Below, piece by piece: positions 1 through 9,637 of a DNA stretch of 64,000 nucleotides (position 1 is its first letter; every line of letters starts with the position of its first letter). Origin of the DNA: an uncultured Spirochaetota bacterium (lineage in GTDB: Bacteria; Spirochaetota; UBA4802; UBA5550); the NCBI GenBank assembly GCA_937872225.1, contig CALMRZ010000047.1, positions 124,001 through 188,000 of the forward strand, in the 5' to 3' direction. Both the position numbers and the translations under genes were made by a program. The notes under the pieces are model-generated. The model did no database searches. It was not told the DNA's origin and worked only from the letters and a program-made list of their open reading frames with translations.

Positions 1-921
1 AAAGAATCCACGGCGCAATTATTCAGTCTTCACGGGAGAAATATCTTCCTCAAAATCGACGGGTACCTGTATCTCAAGTATATCTCGACCTATGTGGGGA
101 TAATAGCCCGGGCCTTTGCTGTTGTAAGCAGGATTATAAGCGATTCAAACAAGTTTATTTTTCTTCCCATAGTGAGATTCCTGACCAGCAGGTACCACGG
201 GAAGATAATCCTTCTATCTGACGCTCGAAAAATCATCAGGCTTGATGAGGATGTCGCGGTCCCCGATGATGTCGCTAAGTCGGTCATTCCCTATGACATG
301 GCCTACCAGATCATTTTCCGCAATCCGGACTCTATCGTCGCGGTGGAATGCGCGTGCCGGAACGCCAGGAAGCATGATTGCCAGCCGGCCAACAAGTGCC
401 TGATGATCGGAGAGCCTTTTTCGTCTTTCATGCTGGAGCATAACCGGAAGGCAAACCCGATCAAGCTCACCCGGGACGAGGCCCTTGATCTTCTCGCGCT
501 GTGCAAGGAAAAGGGTTACGTGACGAACGCGTATTGCAAGGACGGCGCCGGAAACCAGATGTACGCCATCTGCAACTGCTGCCCTGAATGCTGCGTATCC
601 ATATCGGCGCACAAGCTGTTCGGATCACTGCATATCAAGGAAAGTTCCCTCGCGCATTCGGGCTACAGCGTATCGATAAATGCCAGAAAATGCGGCTCGA
701 GGAAACGCTGGGATAACGTGGCGTGTGTTCCAATATGTCCCTTCGGGGCGATTTCCATGAAGGAGGACGGATCGGGCCCGGCTGTTGATCCGAAGCTCTG
801 CATGGGCTGCGGGACATGCGCGGAAGCGTGCCCGGAACATGCTATCGAAATGATAACATCAACGGAGAGGGGGGTGCCGCTTAATATACATGAACTGGTG
901 CCGGCCTCTGCCTCAAAGTGA
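1..921 (+). CDS. 4Fe-4S dicluster ferredoxin-like protein (5' partial)
   Basis: The reading frame is open to the left edge of the window and has no ATG there; GTG at 94 is the first possible start, but upstream codons look coding, so I treat the gene as cut by the edge. The C-terminal part carries ferredoxin-type cysteine runs (CVPICPFGAI, then CMGCGTCAEACPEHAI), expected to bind [4Fe-4S] clusters. Upstream are two more Cys-rich stretches, CACRNARKHDCQPANKC and a CNCCPECC group, which suggest extra metal or cluster binding. It is probably a cytosolic electron-transfer protein; partner unknown. No neighbour on the same strand follows, and an intrinsic terminator lies about 80 bases downstream. 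Confidence 0.7.
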   Translation, partial: KESTAQLFSLHGRNIFLKIDGYLYLKYISTYVGIIARAFAVVSRIISDSNKFIFLPIVRFLTSRYHGKIILLSDARKIIRLDEDVAVPDDVAKSVIPYDMAYQIIFRNPDSIVAVECACRNARKHDCQPANKCLMIGEPFSSFMLEHNRKANPIKLTRDEALDLLALCKEKGYVTNAYCKDGAGNQMYAICNCCPECCVSISAHKLFGSLHIKESSLAHSGYSVSINARKCGSRKRWDNVACVPICPFGAISMKEDGSGPAVDPKLCMGCGTCAEACPEHAIEMITSTERGVPLNIHELVPASASK

Positions 922-1000
922 GGTCACGGCAGTTTGTTTGAATTATTCTGATGAAAACGGTGATGATCCATCACCGGTAGAGAAAGACGTGCTCATTTCA

Positions 1001-1024
1001 AGCCGCTCTTCAGCGGCTTTTTTT
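1001..1024 (+). terminator. Rho-independent terminator
   Basis: A perfect 7-bp stem (AGCCGCT / AGCGGCT, 4-base loop CTTC) is followed by a run of T. It ends the 4Fe-4S protein transcript. Its downstream half overlaps the 3' end of the convergent dehydrogenase gene; the opposite strand lacks a T-tract, so it should act on the plus strand only. Confidence 0.8.
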
Positions 1025-1843
1025 ATCATTTCCGTAATGCATCGAAAACATCGAGATAACCAGCCTGTCGAGGAGCCGGTTGGGGACCATGGTCTCCAGC
1101 CATGACAGGAGCCTGTTCCCGGCGATGATGTACCGTTCGCGGGGTCGTTTTTTCGTGACGCACCGGTAGATCTGCTTCGCCGCCTTTTCCGTGTCCATCC
1201 CCCGGGTGCCCCCGGCGATGAACTTTTCCCTGAACAGCCTGAGGGCCGGGCCGTATTTCCGGTCAGCGAAGGAGGAGTCCTGGTTCAGCGCCTTGTTCCA
1301 GATCGGAGTGGCCACGCCCGCCGGTTCCAAGAGGATTGTCCTGATGCCGAAGGGGTTCAGCTCCCTCCGCACGGAATCGCACCAGCCCTCGACGGCGAAT
1401 TTCGAGGCGGTGTAGGGCGACAGGAAGGGAAGGGCGACCCTGCCGGCAAGGGAGCCGTTCACCACGAGGCGGCCCCGTCCCTTGATGAGGCAGGGTACGA
1501 TTTTCTGGGTCAGAATCACCATGCCGAAAAAATTGATCTCCATGACGTCGCGGTAAATGTGGGGAGGAAGGTTCTCGAAGGGCCCCCCCAGGGCCACGCC
1601 CGCGTTATTGATGAAGTATTCAAGGCGGTGCCCCTCGCTGCAGTAGCGGTTGACCAGGGTCGCGAAGGAATTGATCGATGCCTCGTCGCGGAGATCAAGG
1701 CGCCAGGCGATGATGCCGCTCCTGCCGGCAAAGGGATTGGCGTCAAGGTATGATATGATGACCGTGTAGCCTGCATGTGCAAATATGCCGGCCAGCGACT
1801 TGCCGATGCCGCTGTCGCATCCGGTAATTGCAGCAAGTTTCAT
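1010..1843 (-). CDS. Short-chain dehydrogenase/reductase
   Basis: A 277-residue classical SDR with an NAD(P)-binding Rossmann fold. Visible motifs: the cofactor loop TGCDSGIG at residues 7-14, NNAG at 79-82, catalytic Ser131, and the YxxxK pair Tyr144/Lys148 (PYTASKFAVEG). These make it an oxidoreductase acting on a carbonyl or alcohol; the substrate cannot be read from the sequence. The start is supported by AGGAGG about 8 bases upstream of the ATG. It stands alone between convergent and co-oriented genes, with patB 119 bases further upstream on the same strand. The last codons overlap the terminator of the preceding plus-strand gene. Confidence 0.85.
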   Translation of the reverse strand: MKLAAITGCDSGIGKSLAGIFAHAGYTVIISYLDANPFAGRSGIIAWRLDLRDEASINSFATLVNRYCSEGHRLEYFINNAGVALGGPFENLPPHIYRDVMEINFFGMVILTQKIVPCLIKGRGRLVVNGSLAGRVALPFLSPYTASKFAVEGWCDSVRRELNPFGIRTILLEPAGVATPIWNKALNQDSSFADRKYGPALRLFREKFIAGGTRGMDTEKAAKQIYRCVTKKRPRERYIIAGNRLLSWLETMVPNRLLDRLVISMFSMHYGNDKKSR

Positions 1844-1962
1844 GGGGGCGCCTCCTGATCCGAAGTTTGGCGGACGTGCTCAGACAGGGGAACTGTAATT
1901 AATGTAATTTAATACCCGCGGCATGTCAAATAGATAACCGGGGCGGAGAGATCCGCAGGTTG

Positions 1963-3141
1963 TTATAAACCCGCAACCGCTTCCCGCATCCTCTTTAGGG
2001 ACTCTTCCAGTATGGACCGCGGGCAGGCAATGTTGATCCGCTCGAATCCGTCCCCTTCGGGCGACCCGAAGATGTAACCGTCGTCCAGGGCGAGGCGCGC
2101 CTTGTCGCGCATGAGCCGCTTGAGCGATTCCGTATCAAGGCCATAGTCCCTGAAATCGAGCCAGACCAGGTACGTGGCTTCGGGCTCGATTACGCCGATG
2201 CGGGGCATGTGCGCCGCGATGTAATCCTTCAGGAAGGCGAGGTTGCCGGCCAGGTATTCCATCAGCTGGTCGAGCCACGCGCCGCCGTGGCGGTACGCTG
2301 CGATCAGTGCCTCGGCGCCGAAGAGGTTGGGCCACTTGAGGCCCAGGCAGTCGATGGTGCGGGCGTAGCGCTGGCGGAGGTCCGGGGCCGCCATGACCAG
2401 GTTTGCGGTCTGGAGGCCCGCCAGGTTGAAGGTCTTGCTCGGGGCGGTGCAGGTTATGGATTTCATAAGGTAATCCCTGCCGAGTGATCCGAAGGGAACA
2501 TGGCGGTATCCCCGGTAGGTAAGGTCGCAGTGGATCTCGTCGGATACGACAAGGATGTCATGGGCCAGGCAGATATCGCCGATGCGCTTCAGCTCTTCCC
2601 TGGTCCACACCCTGCCCACGGGATTGTGGGGGCTGCAGAGGATCATGAGCCTGGCCGAGGGGTCTTTGGCCTTTTGCTCAAGGTCGTCGAAATCGACGCG
2701 GTACACCTTTTCCTCGAGCCTGAGGGGATTGTTGATGACCTTCCTTCCGTTGTTCTTAATCGAACGCATGAAGGGATAATAGACCGGCTGCTGGACGATG
2801 ACGCCGTCCCCTGGCTCGGTGAAGGTCTGGATGAGAAGGTTCAGCGCCGGCACAACCCCCGGGGCGGTCACGATCCATTCGGGGGCGATCCGCCACGCGT
2901 GGCGCCTCTCGAACCATTCCGCCGCGGCCCGGTAGTACTCCGGCATCGGGGCGGTGTATCCGTATACGCCGTGCCGCGCCCTTTTCACCAGCGCCTCCAC
3001 CACTTCCGGGGGCGACTCGAAGTCCATGTCCGCCACCCAGAGGGGGAGGAGCCCGGCCCCGCCGAAGATGCCGTCCACCAGGTCCCACTTGAACGAGGCG
3101 GTGCCGGTGCGGTCGATGACCCTGTCAAAATCAAATTTCAT
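1963..3141 (-). CDS. patB: PatB/MalY-type cystathionine beta-lyase (PLP aminotransferase fold)
   Basis: A 392-residue fold-type I PLP enzyme. The N-terminus has the PatB/MalY hallmark around LPLWVADMDFESPP (residues 32-45), and the PLP-binding lysine is Lys236 in APSKTFNLAG; DEIH at 201-204 contributes the pyridine-ring Asp. Members cleave C-S bonds (cystathionine to homocysteine, pyruvate and ammonia) or act as C-S lyases or aminotransferases. The location next to metY and cysK, though on the other strand, fits a role in sulfur amino-acid metabolism. No strong Shine-Dalgarno is visible before the ATG. The cystathionine-lyase activity is a family inference and related aminotransferases cannot be excluded. 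Confidence 0.8.
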   Translation of the reverse strand: MKFDFDRVIDRTGTASFKWDLVDGIFGGAGLLPLWVADMDFESPPEVVEALVKRARHGVYGYTAPMPEYYRAAAEWFERRHAWRIAPEWIVTAPGVVPALNLLIQTFTEPGDGVIVQQPVYYPFMRSIKNNGRKVINNPLRLEEKVYRVDFDDLEQKAKDPSARLMILCSPHNPVGRVWTREELKRIGDICLAHDILVVSDEIHCDLTYRGYRHVPFGSLGRDYLMKSITCTAPSKTFNLAGLQTANLVMAAPDLRQRYARTIDCLGLKWPNLFGAEALIAAYRHGGAWLDQLMEYLAGNLAFLKDYIAAHMPRIGVIEPEATYLVWLDFRDYGLDTESLKRLMRDKARLALDDGYIFGSPEGDGFERINIACPRSILEESLKRMREAVAGL

Positions 3142-3211
3142 CTATACGATACTGTCCTGTGGCCTGCGCCGGTAAACACTATACCGGCCGGGGCAACAAT
3201 GTCCAGTCATT

Positions 3212-3601
3212 TCACGCGCAGTCAGAGTTCCGGTGCCTGATTTCCTTCCGCTTCAGGAGGGAATCGGCCGCTGTTCCTATCCTGCCTCCATCATCAAAAT
3301 CATAGGATCCCAGCCGGACCTGCCGGCGAAGCTCTTCAATCCTGGCGGCGCGGCAGGTATCATAATCCTTCTCTAACGCCCGCACCATCTCCCCGATTTC
3401 CCGGGAAAAGCTCATGATCGATTTTACCAGTGGCGTGTTGCTTTTCTCAAGCATCCGCATCCGGGCCGCCTCGGAGATATCGACTATATCTGCTCCCTTT
3501 CCTTCCGTTGTGACCCTGCGGAGGAACCGCGGAGACCGCTCCGGTTCTGACTGCATGCTTTTCCCGTAGTGCCGGTATTCTGTGGTTTTGTTGATCATCA
3601 T
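3212..3601 (-). CDS. FlgM-like anti-sigma-28 factor (divergent)
   Basis: A 129-residue protein without signal peptide or membrane helix. It has two FlgM-like signatures: ADIVDISEAA at 37-46, resembling the conserved D-x-V-x-x-S box, and IEELRRQVRLGSYDFD at 88-103, followed by a leucine-bearing helix, resembling the sigma-28-binding region (I-x-x-L-R-x-x-I-x-x-G-x-Y). FlgM holds FliA inactive until the flagellar hook is finished and is then exported. It is longer than typical FlgM (about 95 residues), with an extra charged helix at 55-85. AAGGAG lies a few bases before the ATG. No flagellar gene is adjacent, so it is an orphan copy. The match is by motif only. Confidence 0.55.
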   Translation of the reverse strand: MMINKTTEYRHYGKSMQSEPERSPRFLRRVTTEGKGADIVDISEAARMRMLEKSNTPLVKSIMSFSREIGEMVRALEKDYDTCRAARIEELRRQVRLGSYDFDDGGRIGTAADSLLKRKEIRHRNSDCA

Positions 3602-5130
<1,529 letters not shown>

Positions 5131-5154
5131 CGGCTTAATACAAGGAGCATGAAT

Positions 5155-6093
5155 ATGAGCAGGATATACAATGACATAACGGAAACCATCGGCCACACCC
5201 CCCTCGTCAGGATCAACAGGCTGAACAAATCGAACGGGGCCGTCATACTGGCCAAGCTTGAGTCGTTCAATCCCCTGTCGAGCGTCAAGGACAGGATCGG
5301 CCTCGCGATGATAGAGGCCGCTGAAAAAGAAGGGAAGGTCAATGACAATACGGTCATCATCGAGCCGACCAGCGGCAATACCGGCATCGCCCTGGCCTTT
5401 GTCTGCGCCGCCAGGGGATACCGGCTGATCCTCACCATGCCGGACACCATGAGCATCGAGCGCCGGCAGCTGCTGCAGATCCTCGGCGCGGAGCTGGTCC
5501 TCACCGAAGGGTCGCAGGGCATGAAGGGGGCCATCGCAAAGGCGGAGGAGCTGGCGAAAACCACGCCGAACAGCTTCATCCCCCAGCAATTCAACAATCC
5601 CGCGAACCCGGAGATCCACCGTAAAACAACGGCCGAGGAGATATGGAGCGACACCGACGGCACGGTCGACATCTTCATCGGCGGGGTGGGCACCGGCGGC
5701 ACCATCACCGGCGTGGGCGAGGCGCTCAAGAAGAAGAAGCCCTCGGTGAGGATCATCGCCGTGGAGCCGGCGGATTCGCCGGTGCTTTCCGGGGGGAATC
5801 CCGGCCCGCACAAGATCCAGGGGATCGGCGCGGGGTTCGTGCCGCAGATCTTCAACAGGGACGCGGTCGATGAGATCATTCCCGCGGTCCACACGGACGC
5901 GGGGGAAACGGCCCGCCGCCTGGCGCGGGAGGAGGGCATCCTGACCGGCATATCGGGCGGGGCCGCCCTGTGGGCGGCGCTGAAGGTCGCCAAGCGAAAG
6001 GAATCTTCGGGGAAGACGATCGTCGTGCTGCTCCCTGACACCGGCGAGCGGTATCTTTCCACCTGGCTTTTCGGGAATAACGGCGCCCGGTGA
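5155..6093 (+). CDS. cysK: Cysteine synthase A (O-acetylserine sulfhydrylase)
   Basis: A 312-residue fold-type II PLP enzyme that makes L-cysteine from O-acetylserine and sulfide. Lys45 in SSVKDRIG forms the PLP aldimine; TSGNTG at 71-76 is the substrate-binding loop and GVGTGGT at 176-182 binds the PLP phosphate. I chose the ATG at 5155 over that at 5149 because AAGGAG (5142-5147) is 7 bases from the former and only 1 from the latter. It sits between metY and the Rrf2 regulator, so cysteine and homocysteine synthesis are co-transcribed. The C-terminus ends normally for the family. Confidence 0.92.
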   Translation: MSRIYNDITETIGHTPLVRINRLNKSNGAVILAKLESFNPLSSVKDRIGLAMIEAAEKEGKVNDNTVIIEPTSGNTGIALAFVCAARGYRLILTMPDTMSIERRQLLQILGAELVLTEGSQGMKGAIAKAEELAKTTPNSFIPQQFNNPANPEIHRKTTAEEIWSDTDGTVDIFIGGVGTGGTITGVGEALKKKKPSVRIIAVEPADSPVLSGGNPGPHKIQGIGAGFVPQIFNRDAVDEIIPAVHTDAGETARRLAREEGILTGISGGAALWAALKVAKRKESSGKTIVVLLPDTGERYLSTWLFGNNGAR

Positions 6094-6115
6094 TATTATT
6101 GAAGGAGAACATCCG

Positions 6116-6565
6116 ATGAAGCTTTCCACCCGTTCCCGATATGGCGTCAGGCTGATGCTGGCCCTGGGCATAAGCGAGAAAAAGGACCCTGTCTTTCTAA
6201 AGGACATTGCCCGCGCGGAGGAGATATCGGAAAAATATCTGAGCCAGCTGATCATTCCGCTCAAGGCCATGGGCCTGGTGACCGCGTACCGGGGCGCCCA
6301 TGGCGGATATATCCTGGCCAGGGACCCGGCCCGGATTACCCTGCGTGAAATCATCGAGCCCCTTGAGGGCGAGATGAGCCTGGTCGACTGCGTGTCAAGC
6401 CCGGAAGTGTGCGGGCGCGCGTCGGAATGCGCCACGCGGGACGTGTGGTCCCACATGAGCGTTCTTCTGCTGGAGTTTCTTAATACCTTTACCCTGGCGG
6501 ACCTCATTGAAAAATACAGGGATAAAAGGGAGCACGGCAAATGCCCGGATGATTATTCGATATAG
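6116..6565 (+). CDS. Rrf2-family regulator with IscR-like cysteine trio
   Basis: A 149-residue winged-helix protein of the Rrf2 family; MKLSTRSRYGVRLMLAL and the wing region GAHGGYILARDP (61-72) are diagnostic. Cys92, Cys99 and Cys105 sit where IscR has the three cysteines that bind a [2Fe-2S] cluster, though the first spacing is one residue longer. This suggests an Fe-S or redox sensor rather than a cysteine-free CymR-type repressor that works through CysK. Its position inside the metY-cysK-mnmA operon, 22 bases after cysK with a good GGAG site, suggests autoregulated control of sulfur assimilation. The operator is not proven. Confidence 0.85.
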   Translation: MKLSTRSRYGVRLMLALGISEKKDPVFLKDIARAEEISEKYLSQLIIPLKAMGLVTAYRGAHGGYILARDPARITLREIIEPLEGEMSLVDCVSSPEVCGRASECATRDVWSHMSVLLLEFLNTFTLADLIEKYRDKREHGKCPDDYSI

Positions 6566-6608
6566 CATGGCGGCAGAGTAATATTAATTCATCGAAGGTA
6601 CATGTTTC

Positions 6609-7682
6609 ATGAAAGTGGCGGTTGGCATGAGCGGCGGCGTCGATTCGTCGGTGGCCGCGGTGATATTGAAAGACCAGGGGTACGATGTCATCGGCATTGC
6701 CATGGCCATATGGGACGGCCCGGACGCGTGCGCGTCGGCAGGCAGGCACGCCTGTTACGGCCCGGATGAAAAGGACGATATAGCTGAAGCAGAGCGCGTG
6801 TGCGGGCACATCGGGATCCCGTTCCATGTTTTCGATTGTTCGAAGGAATACCGGCGGACCGTCCTCGAATATTTTAAAAATGAATACCGGTCGGCGCGGA
6901 CGCCGAACCCCTGCGTCGTGTGCAACCATAAAATAAAGTTCGACGCCCTCCTCAGGGAGGCTAAAGCTTCAGGGGTCCCCTTTGATATCTTCGCCACCGG
7001 CCACTACGCCAGGACCGTGGTCGACCGCGGCACCGGAAGGACCCTCCTGATGAAGGGCATGGACCGGAAAAAGGACCAGTCGTATTTCCTGTACCGGCTG
7101 TCCCAGGCTCAGCTGTCGGGAGTCCGGTTCCCCCTGGGTGACCTTTCGAAGGAGCATGTGCGGTCCATAGCGCGCCTCCACGGCCTTGAGGTCTCGGAAA
7201 AGGAGGAGAGCCAGGACTTCTACTGCGGCGATTACCGCGAGCTCCTCGACGTTGAGGATGCCGCCGGCGACATCGTGCTGGGCAGCGGGCAGGTCGTCGG
7301 CAGGCACAACGGCCTCTGGAACTACACCCCGGGACAGAGGAGGGGCCTCGGCGTGGCGTATGCCGAGCCTCTCTACGTGGTGAAGCTTGACGCGCGGAAC
7401 AACAGCGTGATCGTCGGCACGAAGGACGACATGGCCGTGTCGTCATTCGCGGTCAATGACTGCAACTGGATCTCGGTCGAGAGGCCGGCGCCGTCGTTCA
7501 GGGCGTCCGTAAAGATACGGTCATCACAACAGGAGATGGACGCCTTCGTGGAGGTCGAGTCCGAAAACGAGGTCCGCGTGACGCTCCATGACGCGCGCGA
7601 GGCGGTATCCCCGGGCCAGTCCGCCGTGTTTTACAACGGCAATATCGTGATCGGCGGCGGTATTATAGACCGGACCCTTTGA
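6609..7682 (+). CDS. mnmA: tRNA-specific 2-thiouridylase MnmA
   Basis: A 357-residue enzyme that thiolates U34 of Glu, Gln and Lys tRNAs using ATP and a persulfide sulfur. The PP-loop SGGVDSS is at residues 8-14; the catalytic cysteines are Cys102 in TPNPCVVCN and Cys206 in FYCGDY; GMDRKKDQSYFLYRL at 150-164 is the tRNA-binding signature. It is the last gene of the sulfur operon, 43 bases after the Rrf2 gene. In many bacteria mnmA follows a cysteine desulfurase; here cysK and metY take that place and no desulfurase is in the window. AAGGT precedes the ATG. Confidence 0.93.
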   Translation: MKVAVGMSGGVDSSVAAVILKDQGYDVIGIAMAIWDGPDACASAGRHACYGPDEKDDIAEAERVCGHIGIPFHVFDCSKEYRRTVLEYFKNEYRSARTPNPCVVCNHKIKFDALLREAKASGVPFDIFATGHYARTVVDRGTGRTLLMKGMDRKKDQSYFLYRLSQAQLSGVRFPLGDLSKEHVRSIARLHGLEVSEKEESQDFYCGDYRELLDVEDAAGDIVLGSGQVVGRHNGLWNYTPGQRRGLGVAYAEPLYVVKLDARNNSVIVGTKDDMAVSSFAVNDCNWISVERPAPSFRASVKIRSSQQEMDAFVEVESENEVRVTLHDAREAVSPGQSAVFYNGNIVIGGGIIDRTL

Positions 7683-7758
7683 TCATTGTTTGCATATTCC
7701 GGGCCTTTCCTTTTTCCGGCCGGATATAGAAAGAAAAGATATGCTGTCTATTATTTAT

Positions 7759-7786
7759 TTGACATCATCATCGAAAGCGGCATACT
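7759..7786 (+). promoter_or_regulatory. Candidate sigma-70 promoter upstream of the cheD-like gene
   Basis: TTGACA (7759-7764) is separated by 16 bases from CATACT (7781-7786), a 4/6 match to the -10 consensus. It would start a transcript about 140 bases ahead of the CheD homologue. The rest of the 7683-7934 gap holds no gene I can support. Confidence 0.35.
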
Positions 7787-7934
7787 AGCTATTAATGCGG
7801 TTTTTACCGGGTGCTTGAATTAATCCTGTCCTTGTACCCGGTATCAGGCCCGCCTTTGCGAAGAACCGGTTTGGACGTTTTGTCACACGATTGTCTTTCC
7901 CCGGATGCGAAAAAAAGGATGAGCGAGGTATGAT

Positions 7935-8516
7935 ATGACGGATACTGGCAAGAAGCTTTTCGACGAAGGGCTGCACGTACTGAAGCCGGGGGAATATTTC
8001 GCCACCTCGAGCGACCGGATCATCGGCACCGTGACCGGGTCCAGCGTGGTGGTGTGCCTCTATGACCGGGGGAGAGGAATAGGAGGCATGTGCCACTTCA
8101 TCGTGCCGGGGACCATCGGGACCGACGGGATTGTCGCGGATGAGATCGCGCGCCATGGCGTGGCCAGCATGGAATTCCTCCTGGGAGAGATCGTCAAGCT
8201 GGGAGGCGACCGCAAGCAGCTCAAGGCGAAGCTGTACGGGTCGGGATACGTGGGGACCGACCAACAGCGCAGCGATATAGCCATGGGAAACATCCAGTTC
8301 GTGGAGCAGTACTTTGAACTGGAAAAGATCGCCGTCGAGGACGAGGACCTTGGCGGATCGGAGAGAAAAAAAATCGTCTTTGAGCCGAAGACCGGGACCG
8401 TCCGCAAGGATTCAATCAGCAACGATGACGCGGCCCTCTTCGTCAGGCTTGAGGCCGAATACATAGAATCGGTCTTCAAGAACAAGGGTAAGACCGGGGA
8501 CGTGCGCATTTTTTAG
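7935..8516 (+). CDS. CheD homologue lacking the catalytic cysteine
   Basis: A 193-residue CheD-family protein. CheD deamidates glutamines of chemoreceptors and, in some species, binds CheC. The fold is visible: LKPGEYFATSSDRIIGTV at 16-33, the glycine turn TGSSVVV at 34-40, GGMCHFIVPG at 50-59 with the conserved His54, and a later GSGYVG. The catalytic Cys normally follows the GS of the turn (GSC); here codon 37 (8043-8045, AGC) is Ser. Thr32 and His54 remain. The protein should therefore be inactive or greatly slowed as a deamidase and may serve as a binding or scaffold protein. The C-terminus (after about 150) is longer than usual. It is monocistronic with a terminator right behind it. Confidence 0.75.
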   Translation: MTDTGKKLFDEGLHVLKPGEYFATSSDRIIGTVTGSSVVVCLYDRGRGIGGMCHFIVPGTIGTDGIVADEIARHGVASMEFLLGEIVKLGGDRKQLKAKLYGSGYVGTDQQRSDIAMGNIQFVEQYFELEKIAVEDEDLGGSERKKIVFEPKTGTVRKDSISNDDAALFVRLEAEYIESVFKNKGKTGDVRIF

Positions 8517-8531
8517 GAACCGGAAAACCGG

Positions 8532-8556
8532 AAAGCCCCGTAACGGGGCTTTGTTG
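8532..8556 (+). terminator. Rho-independent terminator
   Basis: A perfect 9-bp stem AAAGCCCCG / CGGGGCTTT with a TAA loop, followed by a short T-rich stretch. It lies 15 bases after the cheD-like stop codon. Confidence 0.7.
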
Positions 8557-8594
8557 TCTGCGGATGCCGCCGGATTTATCCGGGATGCGGCGGT

Positions 8595-8942
8595 TCAGCG
8601 TTTCGGAGTTTTGGAATATTTTTCCTGGAGCCTGTTCATCTCCAGCCGGTATTTCCGGGGATCCAGGCTGCTGCCCAGGAGGCACCGGACGATGTTATAA
8701 TTGCTCCTGTCGAGACGTTCCCGTTCTTCTTGGGTCAGAACCGGCCTGTTTTTCCTGTAATCCTCCACGACAGCCAGGTATTTTTCAAAAGTATCGTCGG
8801 CGCATCGGGTCCCCTGGCAGGCGCAGGCTTCTTTCTCGACCGCGGCCAGGCGGTCGGCGTAGGTCTTGCCGCAGCCGGGAGCCGCCGCCAGGAAGCAGGC
8901 GACAGCGATCACTGCAATGCTCTGTTTGATTTTCATTCCCAT
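8595..8942 (-). CDS. Small Cys-containing lipoprotein (paralogue of the next gene)
   Basis: A 115-residue predicted lipoprotein of unknown function. The signal peptide ends in a lipobox-like AAPGC, so the mature protein should start at that Cys. The mature part has a CACQGTRCAD motif, a helix YLAVVEDYRKNRP, and a final conserved NYNIVRCLL segment. All three elements recur in the lipoprotein encoded 78 bases upstream (9021-9341), so the two are a tandem duplication that has diverged. Besides the lipid-attached one, four cysteines remain that could form disulfides. No clear Shine-Dalgarno is seen; either of two close ATGs (8942 or 8936) could be used. Confidence 0.65.
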   Translation of the reverse strand: MGMKIKQSIAVIAVACFLAAAPGCGKTYADRLAAVEKEACACQGTRCADDTFEKYLAVVEDYRKNRPVLTQEERERLDRSNYNIVRCLLGSSLDPRKYRLEMNRLQEKYSKTPKR

Positions 8943-9020
8943 GACGTTTCTGCTATCGCGATCGATCCCGCGGCATGCCGGGCGCCCTGCGCACCCGGCA
9001 TGAGCGGCGTCATGATTTCT

Positions 9021-9341
9021 TTACTTGAATTTCTGCATTTCCTGCTGGATTGTGAGGGGTGAAACACCCTTGGCCATGAGGCATTTGACGATGTTCGCGG
9101 TGCTTGTCCCGAGCTTCTGCCCGTCCTCGTTGGACACCTTCGCCTCGGTTTTCTTCATGTCCTCGACAACGGCCATGAAATCCTTGAAGGCCGCGTCAGC
9201 GCAGGTCTTGTCGGCGCAGGCGCACGCTTTTTTCTCCAGATCGGCCAGCTGAGTAACGTATGACTTCCCCTTGCAGCTGAAAGCCGCTCCCATGACAAAC
9301 CCGATTGCCACTACGATAGCAGTATTTCTTAATAATTTCAT
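9021..9341 (-). CDS. Small Cys-containing lipoprotein (paralogue of the preceding gene)
   Basis: A 106-residue predicted lipoprotein of unknown function. The signal peptide ends in GAAFSC (lipobox). The mature chain shows KKACACADKTCADAAF, then FMAVVEDMKK and NIVKCLMAKG, matching the neighbouring 115-residue lipoprotein position by position. The conserved pattern CAC-x4-C and a later single Cys suggests two disulfides in the periplasm. AAGGAG lies upstream of the ATG. The two genes read in the same direction and may share a transcript. I recognise no named family. Confidence 0.7.
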   Translation of the reverse strand: MKLLRNTAIVVAIGFVMGAAFSCKGKSYVTQLADLEKKACACADKTCADAAFKDFMAVVEDMKKTEAKVSNEDGQKLGTSTANIVKCLMAKGVSPLTIQQEMQKFK

Positions 9342-9428
9342 CCTGACCTGTCTCCTTGGTGGAATTTTATAAATGGTGCATGATTAAATGAAATAGTCAA
9401 GACATAAATTGATCCGGTCTGCTATCAC

Positions 9429-9596
9429 AGACCTCACCCCGCCTCCGGCGTGCACTAAGCGACAGGATGTCGCGCATGCAGCAGCGTACATGGAAGTACT
9501 AGCTGCTGCTTCCCACAGGGAGAGGGCTTCTTGACAAATTAATTTCCCTTTGATCCCCCCTCTCCCTGCGGGAGAGGGGGTTAGGGGGTGAGGTCT
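9429..9596. repeat. C-rich nested inverted-repeat element (MITE/REP-like)
   Basis: A 168-bp non-coding element bounded by perfect 12-bp inverted ends AGACCTCACCCC (9429-9440) and GGGGTGAGGTCT (9585-9596). Inside are three further hairpins: GCGACA-GGA-TGTCGC (9459-9473), GCAGCAGC/GCTGCTGC (9478-9509), and an 11-bp stem CCCCCTCTCCC/GGGAGAGGGGG (9556-9580). No coding potential is seen. It resembles the short palindromic elements that spread between genes in many Gram-negative genomes; mobility is inferred. Confidence 0.65.
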
Positions 9597-9637
9597 TACA
9601 TTCTTCGCGCCCCCTCCGGGGCACCGGGAGGAGTGCG

